64,000 nt of DNA, taken from contig NZ_RFFG01000024.1 in the NCBI RefSeq assembly GCF_003696215.1, positions 1 through 64,000 of the forward strand. The letters are read 5' to 3'. Made by a program: the position numbers and the translations under genes. Under the pieces are notes generated by a model that made no database searches, was not told the DNA's origin, and was given only the letters and a program-made list of their open reading frames with translations. This document shows positions 7,756 to 16,787 of the stretch, one piece after another; the first letter of the stretch is position 1, and every line of letters begins with the position of its first letter. This stretch comes from Actinomadura harenae (GTDB taxonomy: Bacteria > Actinomycetota > Actinomycetes > Streptosporangiales > Streptosporangiaceae).

Positions 7756-7773
7756 ATGAAGTACTGGCACTGA
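7756..7773 (+). CDS. Biarylitide-type RiPP precursor pentapeptide MKYWH (18-bp gene)
   Basis: ATG AAG TAC TGG CAC TGA, preceded by a strong ribosome site GAAGGGAGG ending 5 nt before ATG. The sequence M-K-Y3-W4-H5 fits the MxYxH pattern of biarylitide precursors, known 18-bp genes whose Tyr3 and His5 (or Trp5) side chains are joined by a partner P450; myxarylin clusters add a methyltransferase. Here a P450 lies upstream and a methyltransferase, a hydroxylase-like enzyme and a second P450 lie downstream. The predicted product is a crosslinked Y-W-H tripeptide after loss of Met-Lys. Family assignment rests on the pattern plus context; the Trp4 and the beta-hydroxylase partner are, as far as I know, unusual. 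Confidence 0.85.
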   Translation: MKYWH

Positions 7774-7796
7774 TGAGCACCACATGAGGTTCGAGG

Positions 7797-7830
7797 GTTC
7801 GCGGCCGTCGTGCGACCGGCGGCCGCGAAC
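7797..7830 (+). terminator. Strong hairpin after the pentapeptide gene
   Basis: GTTCGCGGCCG (7797-7807) and CGGCCGCGAAC (7820-7830) form an 11-bp perfect stem with a 12-nt loop, 24 nt after the micro-gene stop and 54 nt before the methyltransferase. No U-run follows. Position suggests a leaky terminator or mRNA-stabilising end that keeps precursor mRNA in excess over enzyme mRNA. Confidence 0.6.
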
Positions 7831-7884
7831 GCCCTTCTTCCCACCGTCCAGCCTACGCAATCAGCACATCTCGTAGGGAGAATC

Positions 7885-8655
7885 GTGTCGAACGGTGCCG
7901 CCCCGACCGCCTTCAACGATCCGTACGCCTTCACCCCCGGCTACTACGATCTGTTCCGTGCGAGCGAGGACGCGCTGCCGTCGGTGTCGTTCTTCGCCGG
8001 CCTGACTCCCCCGGACGCGGACGCGCTGGAGATCGGGTCCGGCACCGGCCGTCTCGCCCTCGCGGTCGCCGGGCGGGCGCGCACCCTGACCTGCCTGGAA
8101 CGGTCTCCCACGATGCGGGCCGTCCTCATCTCCAAGCTCGCGCAGCGCCCCGAAATGCGGAGCAAGGTGACGGTGCTCCAGGGCACCGCGCCGGGCTTCG
8201 ACCTCGGCCGCGCCTTCGACTACGTGTACCTGGGCGGCGTGCTGGAGCACGTCCCGCCCGCCGAGCGGCCGGTGCTGTTCGCCGCGATCGCCGCGCACCT
8301 GAGGCCGGGCGGCCTGTGCGCGATGGACATGGTCCTGCGCATGCCCGCTCCGGACCTCGAGGAACGCGTCATGGACGAGCAGGTGCTCGGCGAGTGCCGG
8401 TACGTCCTGTCCGCCGAGGCGGAGCGGCTCGGCCCCGACCTGTCGCGGCTGCGGCAGACCTACCGGACGTACCTGCGCGGCGAGCTGATCGCGACCGAGC
8501 CGACCGAGCGGCTGCACAACATGCACCGGCCCGGGCCCGTCCTGAAGGACCTGGCCGACGCCGGGCTGCATCCGGCGGAGGGCGACGGGCTCGCGCAGGC
8601 GACGCCGCTCCCGGACGACCCGGGCGCCGTGGTGGTGCGGAAGGCCGCGCCATGA
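7885..8655 (+). CDS. SAM-dependent class I methyltransferase of the RiPP cluster
   Basis: A 256-residue Rossmann-fold methyltransferase: motif I ALEIGSGTGRLAL, acidic residue in TCLERSPTM, motif post-I/II around FDYVYLGGVLEHV and AHLRPGGLCAMDM. The GTG start follows TAGGGAG. It ends in an ATGA overlap with the hydroxylase gene, so the three genes methyltransferase, hydroxylase and P450 are translationally coupled. By analogy with myxarylin, N-methylation of the tripeptide amino terminus is the likely reaction; C- or O-methylation cannot be excluded. An upstream GTG would extend the frame into the hairpin and is not supported. Confidence 0.9.
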   Translation: MSNGAAPTAFNDPYAFTPGYYDLFRASEDALPSVSFFAGLTPPDADALEIGSGTGRLALAVAGRARTLTCLERSPTMRAVLISKLAQRPEMRSKVTVLQGTAPGFDLGRAFDYVYLGGVLEHVPPAERPVLFAAIAAHLRPGGLCAMDMVLRMPAPDLEERVMDEQVLGECRYVLSAEAERLGPDLSRLRQTYRTYLRGELIATEPTERLHNMHRPGPVLKDLADAGLHPAEGDGLAQATPLPDDPGAVVVRKAAP

Positions 8656-9677
8656 CCGCCACCACCGTGCCCGGCGGAACGCGGGCGGCGCCGGTCCCGA
8701 CGGCCGTCCCGCTCGACCGGGCGTACGACGCGGACCGGCTCGCGGCCGAGGTGGAGGCGCTGCGCGCGCTCACCTGGCGGGCGCAGCGCTCCTACGGCCA
8801 GGAGGGCCAGCGCGGGACGGCGGAGATCGACTGGCGGATCCTGCCGCTGCGCTCCCCCGGCGGCGACCCCGCGCGCACCGACCCGGGCGGCGCGGGACTC
8901 GTCCCGCACGCCGACACCCCGTACCTGGAGCGGACGCCGTACATCGCCGAGCTGCTCGCGGGCGTCCCGGCGCCGCTGCGGGCCGTCCGGCTGATGGCGC
9001 TCGGGCCCGGCGTCCGCTGCCACGAGCACCGGGACGGCAAGTGCGGCTACCCGTGGGGCGCGATGCGGCTGCACGTCCCGGTCGTCACCAACCCGGACGC
9101 CGTGGTGGTGATCGGCGGCGAGGAGCGGCACTGGGACGCCGGACGGCTCTGGTTCGGCGACTTCGACCGTCCCCACCACGTCCGCAACGGCGGGGACGCG
9201 CCGCGCGTCCACCTGGTGATCGACGTCGGGCTCACGCCGGAGCTGCTCGCGCTGTTCCCCGCCGCGTTCCGCGACCGGCTGCCCTGGCGGGACGTCCTGT
9301 ACACGCGCTCCCCCAAGCCGCTCGGACCCGCCGACCTGACCGCGCTGACCTGCGCGTTCGACATGCCCGCCGCGTTCCCGGACTGGTCGGAGGACGACGA
9401 CGGGACGCCGCGCCCCGACGTGCCCGGCTCGGTGCGCGCCGTGGACGGGCGGCTCTGCCTGTGCGGCGGGGACGGCGCGCCGCTGTTCGCGCTCGTCCAC
9501 GTCGGGTCGGGCGAGTTCCGGTTCGAGGGCTGGACGGAGGAGCGCACCCTCCGCCTCGACCTCGACTCCGGCACGCCGTGCGCGCGGTACCGCGTGCGGT
9601 GCGGGACGTCGGTGACCGAGGCCGTCCGGCCCGCCCGCCCGCTCCAGGACCACCCCACCGAGAAAGGCGCCAGATGA
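8652..9677 (+). CDS. Aspartyl/asparaginyl beta-hydroxylase-like Fe(II)/2-oxoglutarate enzyme
   Basis: A 341-residue protein whose central part matches the Asp/Asn beta-hydroxylase (cupin-like, non-heme iron) fold: GPGVRCHEHRDGK with a metal His, AMRLHVPVVTNPDAVVVIGGEE, and the distal metal His plus 2-oxoglutarate Arg in GDFDRPHHVRNGG. N-terminal residues 1-80 and the C-terminal 100 residues (with CLCGGDG and a beta-rich ending) are extra. It overlaps both neighbours by four bases. In this cluster it would hydroxylate the peptide, for instance a beta-carbon of His, Tyr or Trp; known biarylitide clusters do not need such an enzyme. The site of action is inference. Confidence 0.85.
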   Translation: MTATTVPGGTRAAPVPTAVPLDRAYDADRLAAEVEALRALTWRAQRSYGQEGQRGTAEIDWRILPLRSPGGDPARTDPGGAGLVPHADTPYLERTPYIAELLAGVPAPLRAVRLMALGPGVRCHEHRDGKCGYPWGAMRLHVPVVTNPDAVVVIGGEERHWDAGRLWFGDFDRPHHVRNGGDAPRVHLVIDVGLTPELLALFPAAFRDRLPWRDVLYTRSPKPLGPADLTALTCAFDMPAAFPDWSEDDDGTPRPDVPGSVRAVDGRLCLCGGDGAPLFALVHVGSGEFRFEGWTEERTLRLDLDSGTPCARYRVRCGTSVTEAVRPARPLQDHPTEKGAR

Positions 9678-10900
9678 CCGCTGAGACCCCGCACAAGGAG
9701 TTCGACCTCCCCCGGGACTTCGCGCAGTGGCTCGACCCGTACTCGCTGCTCGCCGAGATGCGCGCCGAGTCCCCGGTCCACCGCGTGCGGATGCGCGGCA
9801 AGGTCGACGCCTGGGCGATCACGGGCTACGACGAGGCCCTGGCCGCGCTCAACGACGCCCGGTTCTCGGCCGACCTGGAGGCCGCGCCGCGCATCACCGC
9901 CGGGCTGCCGCCGGAGCGCCGCCGCAACGTCCTGATGGAGAGCCTGCTCGCCAGCGACCCGCCGGACCACAGCCGGATGCGCGGCATCGTCGCGAAGGCG
10001 TTCACCGCGCGCCGGGTCGCCGAGCTGGCCCCGCGCGTCCAGGAGACCGTGGACGACCTGCTCGACGCGTTCGCCGCCGACGGCCGCGGCGACCTGGTCG
10101 AGGGGCTCGCGCTGCCGCTGCCGATCGCGGTGATCTGCGAGCTGCTGGGCGTGCCGTTCGCGCGCGAGCGGTTCCGGAACTGGTCGGTGGGCCTGGCGAT
10201 GCCGCCCGCCGACGGCGCGACCCTGGAACGGGCCGACGCCGCGCGCGCCGAGATGTCGGAGTTCTTCCTGGAGCAGATCGCGCTGAAGCGCGCCGCCCCC
10301 GGCGGCGACCTGCTCAGCGCCCTGGTCACCGCGCACGCCAACGAGGACGTCTCGGACGACGAGCTGGTCGGCCTGACGATCATGCTGTTCCTGTCCGGGC
10401 ACGAGACCACGCTGTGCTTCCTCGCCAACGCCGTCGTCGCGCTCCTCACCCACCCCGAGCAGCTCGCGGCGCTCCGCGCCGACCCGGACCTGATCCCGCG
10501 CGCGGTGGACGAGCTGCTCCGCTACGACGGCCCGGTCGCGCGCGGCGTCGCCCGGTTCACGCTGGAGGACGTCCCGATCGGCGGCACGGTCATCCCGCGC
10601 GGCGAGATGGTGATCGTCGCGATCGGCGCGGCGAACCGCGACCCGGCCCGCTACCCCGACCCGGACGTCCTGGACGTGTTCCGGGAGAACAACCCGCAGC
10701 TCGGGTTCGGGCACGGGATCCACCACTGCCTCGGCGCGGCCCTGGCCCGGCTGGAGATCGTCACGGCGCTGGCGACGCTGCTGCGCCGGTTCCCGGACCT
10801 TGCGCTGGAGGTCCCGGTGAGCGATCTTCCCCGGCGTCCGGGGATGCTGCGCGGGCTGAAGCACGTCCCGGTCACCTTCACACCGGACCGGGCGCACTAG
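9674..10900 (+). CDS. Cytochrome P450 (second P450 of the RiPP cluster)
   Basis: A canonical 408-residue bacterial P450: SDPPDHSRMRGIV (helix C), I-helix FLSGHETT with the acid-alcohol pair intact, E-x-x-R in VDELLRYDGP, and heme loop FGHGIHHCLG (Cys352). It starts within the stop codon of the hydroxylase gene. It may form the Tyr-His or Tyr-Trp biaryl bond or add a further oxidation to the MKYWH-derived peptide. Which P450 does which step cannot be told from sequence. Alone it resembles general macrolide/terpene-type CYP107-like enzymes. Confidence 0.92.
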   Translation: MTAETPHKEFDLPRDFAQWLDPYSLLAEMRAESPVHRVRMRGKVDAWAITGYDEALAALNDARFSADLEAAPRITAGLPPERRRNVLMESLLASDPPDHSRMRGIVAKAFTARRVAELAPRVQETVDDLLDAFAADGRGDLVEGLALPLPIAVICELLGVPFARERFRNWSVGLAMPPADGATLERADAARAEMSEFFLEQIALKRAAPGGDLLSALVTAHANEDVSDDELVGLTIMLFLSGHETTLCFLANAVVALLTHPEQLAALRADPDLIPRAVDELLRYDGPVARGVARFTLEDVPIGGTVIPRGEMVIVAIGAANRDPARYPDPDVLDVFRENNPQLGFGHGIHHCLGAALARLEIVTALATLLRRFPDLALEVPVSDLPRRPGMLRGLKHVPVTFTPDRAH

Positions 10901-10911
10901 TCACCTCCGAA

Positions 10912-10917
10912 TACACT
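10912..10917 (+). promoter_or_regulatory. Leaderless -10 box TACACT for the LysR gene
   Basis: TACACT lies exactly 7 nt before the GTG start, the arrangement seen when transcription begins at the start codon. No ribosome site is present. The same TANNNT-N6/7-start pattern recurs at 25937, 47168 and 56410. Confidence 0.5.
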
Positions 10918-10924
10918 CGGCCGG

Positions 10925-11851
10925 GTGAGCCATAGGAACACCAATGGGCCGCTCGATCTGGCGCAGCTGCGGACGTTCCTCGCCGTCTACCGCGCCGGGT
11001 CGCTGACGGCCGCCGCGCGCCTGGTCGGGCTGTCCCAGCCGACCGTGACGACGCAGCTGCGCGCCCTGGAGGAGCGCACCGGGCGGCAGCTGTTCGAGCG
11101 GCTGCCGCGCGGGGTGACGCCCACCCCGGCGGCCGACGACCTGGCCGCGCGGCTCGCCGGGCCGATGGACGCGCTGGAGGCCGTCGCCGGGGGCGGCGCC
11201 GCGGACGAGCCCGCGCCCGAGCCGCCGGTGCTGCTCGCCGGGCCCGCCGAGTTCCTGTCGGCGGCGGTCGTCCCGAGGCTCGGCCCGCTGACCGACCGGG
11301 GCGTCCGGCTGCGGATCGTCACGGGCGTCGCGGAGGACCTGCTCGCCGGGCTGCGCGCCGGACGGTTCGACCTGGTGGTGTCGACGATCCGCCCCCGCGG
11401 CCGGGCGCTGCTCGCCGAGCCGTTCGCGGACGAGACGTTCGTGCTGGTCGCCGCGCCGTCCTGGGCCGAGCGGATCGACCGGGAGCGGCTCGCGTCGGAG
11501 GGGCCGTCCGCGCTCTCCGGCGTCCCGCTGCTCTCCTACGCCGAGGACCTGCCGATCCTGCGCCGGTACTGGCGGCACGTCTTCGAGACCCGGCTCACCG
11601 CGGACCCCGCCGTGGTCGTCCCGGACCTGCGGGCGATCAAGGCCGCGGCCGTCGCGGGCCTCGGCGTGACCGTCCTGCCGCGCTACCTCTGCCACGCCGA
11701 GCTGACCGAGGGCACGCTGCTGCCGCTGCTCGACCCGGACGACCCGCCGATCAACACCGCGTTCCTCGTCCGGCGCGCCGGGGCGTTCCCGTCCCCGCAC
11801 GTCGCGCTGGTCGCCGAGCACCTGCGGGAGATCGCCCACCTGGCCTGCTGA
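10925..11851 (+). CDS. LysR-family transcriptional regulator
   Basis: A 308-residue LysR protein. The N-terminal winged helix reads LDLAQLRTFLAVYRAGSLTA, with recognition helix GLSQPTVTTQLRALEERTG and GRQLFERLPRGVTPT. The effector domain runs from about residue 100, with VPDLRAIKAAAVAGLGVTVLP near its end. It is leaderless (TACACT 7 nt before GTG). A 29-bp dyad with CCAAT-type arms lies just downstream, before the DJ-1 and oxidoreductase genes, and is its likely target. The ligand, perhaps a reactive aldehyde or quinone given the target genes, is unknown. It starts 24 bp after the RiPP P450 stop, so a link to that cluster is possible but not required. Confidence 0.9.
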   Translation: MSHRNTNGPLDLAQLRTFLAVYRAGSLTAAARLVGLSQPTVTTQLRALEERTGRQLFERLPRGVTPTPAADDLAARLAGPMDALEAVAGGGAADEPAPEPPVLLAGPAEFLSAAVVPRLGPLTDRGVRLRIVTGVAEDLLAGLRAGRFDLVVSTIRPRGRALLAEPFADETFVLVAAPSWAERIDRERLASEGPSALSGVPLLSYAEDLPILRRYWRHVFETRLTADPAVVVPDLRAIKAAAVAGLGVTVLPRYLCHAELTEGTLLPLLDPDDPPINTAFLVRRAGAFPSPHVALVAEHLREIAHLAC

Positions 11852-11863
11852 CCCATCGGAATC

Positions 11864-11892
11864 CCAATGGACGGCATAGAACCGTCTATTGG
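11864..11892. promoter_or_regulatory. LysR-type operator dyad CCAATGGACGG-N7-CCGTCTATTGG
   Basis: Arms 11864-11874 and 11882-11892 match at 10 of 11 positions with a 7-nt centre, between the LysR gene and the DJ-1 gene. It contains a T-N11-A-like core. Probable binding site for activation of the downstream pair. Confidence 0.55.
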
Positions 11893-11986
11893 TCGGGCCG
11901 AGAACACCCCGGCTACGCTCCGGTCCGGTGACCGAACCCCCGGTTCGGGCCCATCCTGATCCGAGACCATCCCTGGGAGCGCAGCC

Positions 11987-12676
11987 ATGGCCAAGATCCT
12001 GTTCGTGATGACCGGCGCCGACCACTGGACCCTCGCGGACGGCACGAAGCACCCGACCGGCTTCTGGGCCGAGGAGGCCGCCGTCCCCTACGAGGCGTTC
12101 ACCGAAGCGGGGCACACCGTCACCGTGGCCACGCCCGGCGGGGTCGTGCCGACCGTGGACGCGGGCAGCCTCAGCCCCGAGGCCAACGGCGGCCAGGCCG
12201 GCGCCGACCGGATCGCCACCGTCCTGAGGCGCGCGGAGTTCCAGAACCCCGTCACGTTGGAGGACGTCGACCTCTCCGGCTTCGACGCCGTCTTCTACCC
12301 CGGCGGACACGGCCCGATGGAGGACCTCGCGGTCGACGCCGACTCCGGACGCCTCCTCATCCGCGCCCTCGACGACGGCCTGCCGCTCGGCATCGTCTGC
12401 CACGCGCCCGCCGCGATGCTCGCCGCGACCAGGGCGGACGGCTCCAACGCGTTCGCCGGCCGCCGCGTCACCGCGTTCACCAACGCCGAGGAGACCCAGG
12501 CCGGGTTCGCCCCGCGCGCCAAGTGGCTCCTCCAGGACCGGCTCGTCGAGGCCGGGGTGGACTTCCGGGAGGGCGAGCCCTGGGCCCCGCACATCGAGAC
12601 CGACCGCACCCTGGTCACCGGCCAGAACCCCGCCTCGGCGGCGCCTCTCGCCGCCGAGATGCTGAAGCAGCTGTAA
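11987..12676 (+). CDS. DJ-1/PfpI (type 1 glutamine amidotransferase-like) family protein
   Basis: A 229-residue DJ-1/PfpI-superfamily protein of the Hsp31-like group. Features: KILFVMTGADHW, DVDLSGFDAVFYPGGHGPMEDLA and the nucleophile elbow GIVCHAPAAML with the reactive Cys; the Glu partner is expected near GFWAEEAAVPYEAF. Known relatives are glyoxalase III or chaperone-like enzymes detoxifying methylglyoxal. It lies 18 bp before an NADP-dependent oxidoreductase, and the two probably form an operon for reactive carbonyl stress under LysR control. ATG preceded by GGGAG. Confidence 0.9.
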   Translation: MAKILFVMTGADHWTLADGTKHPTGFWAEEAAVPYEAFTEAGHTVTVATPGGVVPTVDAGSLSPEANGGQAGADRIATVLRRAEFQNPVTLEDVDLSGFDAVFYPGGHGPMEDLAVDADSGRLLIRALDDGLPLGIVCHAPAAMLAATRADGSNAFAGRRVTAFTNAEETQAGFAPRAKWLLQDRLVEAGVDFREGEPWAPHIETDRTLVTGQNPASAAPLAAEMLKQL

Positions 12677-12694
12677 CTCTTGGAGATGCCCGCC

Positions 12695-13708
12695 ATGCCT
12701 TTCACCAGCCGCGAATGGCGGCTCGTCGCCCGTCCGTCGGGCGAGCCGACCCCGTCCGACGTCGCCCTCACCACGGTGACCGTCCCCGATCCCGAAGCGG
12801 GGCAGGTCGTCGTCCGGAACGACTTCGTGTCCGTCGACCCGTACATGCGGGGGCGGATGAACGACGTCCCGTCCTACATCCCGCCGTTCGGGCTGGACGA
12901 GGCCATGACGGGCGCGGCGGTCGGCACCGTCGTCGCGTCCGGCGCGGCGGACGTCCCCGTCGGCACGTCCGTCACGCACTTCCTCGGCTGGCGCGAGTAC
13001 GCCCTGCTGCCCGCGAAGGCCGTCCGCGCCGTGGACACCGCCCTCGCCCCGGCCCAGGCCTACCTCGGCGTCCTCGGCTCGACCGGCCTCACGGCCTACG
13101 CGGGCCTCACCGAGATCGCGCCGGTCAAGGCGGGCGACACGGTCTTCGTGTCGGGCGCGGCGGGCGCGGTCGGGTCGGTCGCCGGGCAGATCGCCCGGCG
13201 CCTCGGCGCGACCCGCGTGATCGGCTCGGCGGGCGGCCCCGAGAAGGTCCGCCACATCACCGGCACCTACAACTTCGACGCCGGAATCGACTACCGCGAG
13301 GGCAACCTCCCGGCCCAGCTCGCCGAGGCGGCCCCGGACGGCGTGGACGTCTACTTCGACAACGTCGGCGGCGACCACCTCGAGGCCGCCATCGGCGCGA
13401 TGAACCCCTTCGGCCGCATCGCGCTGTGCGGCGCGATCTCCGCCTACAACGCCACCGACCTCCCACCGGCCCCGCGCAACCTGCCCCTGGCGATCGGCAA
13501 ACGCCTCACCCTGCGCGGCCTCATCGTCAGCGACCACCTCAAACTGGCCCCCGAATACACCGCGCGGGCGGCGGGCTGGCTGAAGAACGGCTCGCTCGTC
13601 GCCGAGGAGACCGTGGTCGACGGCATCGACAACGCCTTCGAGGCCTTCCAGGCGATGATGCGCGGCGCCAACACCGGCAAGATGCTCGTCCGCCTCGTCC
13701 ACGGCTGA
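12695..13708 (+). CDS. NADP-dependent medium-chain oxidoreductase (leukotriene B4 dehydrogenase/curA-like)
   Basis: A 337-residue zinc-free MDR enzyme. It opens SREWRLVARPSGEPTPSD, contains DPYMRGRM, GSTGLTAYAGL, and the nucleotide-binding VSGAAGAVGSVAGQIARRLG followed by GSAGGPEK; YFDNVGGDHLEAA is also typical of the double-bond reductase group (curA, YncB, PTGR). It likely reduces alpha,beta-unsaturated ketones or aldehydes with NADPH. ATG 12695 fits the GGAG nine bases upstream; ATG 12686 and TTG 12680 are alternatives. It pairs with the DJ-1 gene. Confidence 0.9.
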   Translation: MPFTSREWRLVARPSGEPTPSDVALTTVTVPDPEAGQVVVRNDFVSVDPYMRGRMNDVPSYIPPFGLDEAMTGAAVGTVVASGAADVPVGTSVTHFLGWREYALLPAKAVRAVDTALAPAQAYLGVLGSTGLTAYAGLTEIAPVKAGDTVFVSGAAGAVGSVAGQIARRLGATRVIGSAGGPEKVRHITGTYNFDAGIDYREGNLPAQLAEAAPDGVDVYFDNVGGDHLEAAIGAMNPFGRIALCGAISAYNATDLPPAPRNLPLAIGKRLTLRGLIVSDHLKLAPEYTARAAGWLKNGSLVAEETVVDGIDNAFEAFQAMMRGANTGKMLVRLVHG

Positions 13709-13760
13709 GCGGCGACCGACGCGGCCGGGCTCTCGTCGAGGCCCAGCCGCTTCGCGGTTC

Positions 13761-14657
13761 CTACTGCCAGATCTCGGTGATGGGGGTGGCGGTGGCGGCG
13801 TTGCCGGCGTGGGTGGTGCCGTTCATGTCCTCCAGGGTGCGGAGGACGTTGTAGTGGGTGTACTTGGTCGCGTAGGCGCCGGGCTTGACGTGGGCGCCGT
13901 AGAAGATCGTGGCGATCTGGTTGCCGGATGAGCCGTTGTCCTCGTCGAAGGTGACGAGCAGGACGCTGTTGTGGGTCGTGGCCCACTGCGCGTAGGCGTC
14001 CAGGTGGGTCTTCAGCCAGGTGTCGCCTGTGGAGACCGAGCAGTCGTGCATGTCGTCGCACAGGTTCGGAATGACGAACGAGACGTTCGGCAGGGTCGTG
14101 TAGTCCGTCGGGAACTGGGCGAACGTGGAGCCGGTCGAGGCCGGGACGTTGGTGAACGAGAACCAGGGGTTGTGCTTGCGCGCGTACTTGCCCGCGCTGT
14201 TGGAGCAGGTCGTCGAGCCCTGCGACGGGAGGCCCTCGTTGTAGCTGGCCCAGGTCCGTCCCGCGGCCTGGAGCTCGGAGGCGAGGTTGGCGGTGGAGTA
14301 GGGGGAGCCGGGCGGGGGGCAGGTGTCGTCGGTGACGCCCTGCGTGGAGCCGGAGAACAGGTCGAAGTAGTTCGGCTGGCTCGGGTGGGTCAGGGCGTAG
14401 GACTGCGTGAGGTTGGCGCCGCCGTTGGCGAGGGACGTGAGGTACGGCGCGCTGGACGTGCCCACGACCTGCGAGTACGCGTGGTTCTCGAAGACCACGA
14501 CCACGGTGTGGTCGGGCGTCGGAACCGTCCCTGCGTTCACGGGCGCGGCGTTCACGGGCGCGGCGGACAGGCCCGCCGCGCCTGTGAGGGCGAGCGCGCA
14601 CGCCGCGAGGACGGCGCGGAGACGGCGCGGGACGGCGGCGGTGGGAGCACCTGACAT
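13761..14657 (-). CDS. Secreted phosphoesterase / acid phosphatase (alkaline phosphatase superfamily)
   Basis: A 298-residue exported protein. Residues 1-35 form a Sec signal peptide (RRLR, then a long Ala/Leu core ending SAAPVNAAPVNA). The mature part starts TVPTPDHTVVVVFENHAYSQVVG, the phosphoesterase-family entry motif with metal ligand E-N-H, then HPSQPNYFDLFSGSTQG and LLVTFDEDNGSSGNQIATIFYG with the D-E-D metal ligands. These define the phospholipase C/acid phosphatase-like family. Four Cys may form disulfides. Start ATG 14657 has GGAGG five bases upstream; the frame extends further 5' without support. Likely phosphate scavenging. Confidence 0.88.
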   Translation of the reverse strand: MSGAPTAAVPRRLRAVLAACALALTGAAGLSAAPVNAAPVNAGTVPTPDHTVVVVFENHAYSQVVGTSSAPYLTSLANGGANLTQSYALTHPSQPNYFDLFSGSTQGVTDDTCPPPGSPYSTANLASELQAAGRTWASYNEGLPSQGSTTCSNSAGKYARKHNPWFSFTNVPASTGSTFAQFPTDYTTLPNVSFVIPNLCDDMHDCSVSTGDTWLKTHLDAYAQWATTHNSVLLVTFDEDNGSSGNQIATIFYGAHVKPGAYATKYTHYNVLRTLEDMNGTTHAGNAATATPITEIWQ

Positions 14658-14785
14658 GACGACCTCCGGGGGGAGAGATCCTGCCGGGACCGGGAGGCCC
14701 CGGCAGTCGTCATCTTCCCAACACACCCCAAAGCATGAGTCTCTGGCACACTCCGGACTCCGGAACGTCGTGTGAACGCGCGGCG

Positions 14786-15466
14786 TCAGTCGCCCTGAGG
14801 GGGCTGGCCGCCCGGGAAGCCCTGGCCGCCGCCGCCCTGGCCGCGGCGGCCGCCGAAACCGCCGCCCTCGTTGACGCTGGTCGCGGTCATGGAGCCGTCG
14901 CCGCCGGACGTCCCGCGGATGACGAGCATGGCGCCGGTCTTGAGGTCCTTGACCGTGCCGGTCTTGGTGACCTGGATCCGGGTCGAGCCGTTGGTCTTGA
15001 CGGTGATCGTCTTCCCGTCGGCCGTCTTCAGGTAGAGGGTGTCGCCGTCGACCTTGGTGACGGTTCCGGCCGTCATCCCGCCCGCGCCGTTCTGGCCTCC
15101 GCCGGAGAAGCCTCCCCCTCCCCCGCCGCCACCGCCGTTGCGGAAGCCGCCGTAGCCGCCGCCGAAGCCGCGTCCGCCCTGGCCCGACGCGCGGGAGTCG
15201 GACGACCCGGACTTGCCGTCCGCCATCGCCTTGTGCGTGAAGATCCCGCCGACGAACCCGGCGACGACCAGGACGGCCGCGGCGAGGTAGAGCGTCGGGC
15301 CGCTCAGGCCCCGGCCGCTTGAGCCGCGGTCGGCAAGCTCCTTGCCCAGGTCGTCCTTGAACGGGGACGTCTCCAGCACCTCGGGCTGCGGCCGCGTCCC
15401 CGGCGCCGGGACCTGGGGCGGGACCTGGGGCGGGAGCGGCGTGGGGTCGGGAGTGTTGTCGGACAT
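14786..15466 (-). CDS. Membrane-anchored glycine-rich protein with C-terminal beta domain
   Basis: A 226-residue protein: Pro-rich cytoplasmic N-terminus (to about 55), one TM helix LYLAAAVLVVAGFVGGIFT, a Gly-rich segment GGGYGGFRNGGGG, then a small beta domain (AGTVTKVDGDTLYLKTADGK, TRIQVTKTGTVKDLKTG, LVIRGT) that resembles DUF5666-type OB-like repeats, and a Gly-rich end. It is the last gene of the MacAB-like operon and probably acts outside the membrane with it. AAAGG precedes ATG 15466; ATG 15493, overlapping the permease by 8 bp, would add nine residues. Function unknown. Confidence 0.75.
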   Translation of the reverse strand: MSDNTPDPTPLPPQVPPQVPAPGTRPQPEVLETSPFKDDLGKELADRGSSGRGLSGPTLYLAAAVLVVAGFVGGIFTHKAMADGKSGSSDSRASGQGGRGFGGGYGGFRNGGGGGGGGGFSGGGQNGAGGMTAGTVTKVDGDTLYLKTADGKTITVKTNGSTRIQVTKTGTVKDLKTGAMLVIRGTSGGDGSMTATSVNEGGGFGGRRGQGGGGQGFPGGQPPQGD

Positions 15467-15485
15467 CGGACGCCTTTCGTTGGAG

Positions 15486-16783
<1,298 letters not shown>

Positions 16784-16787
<4 letters not shown>

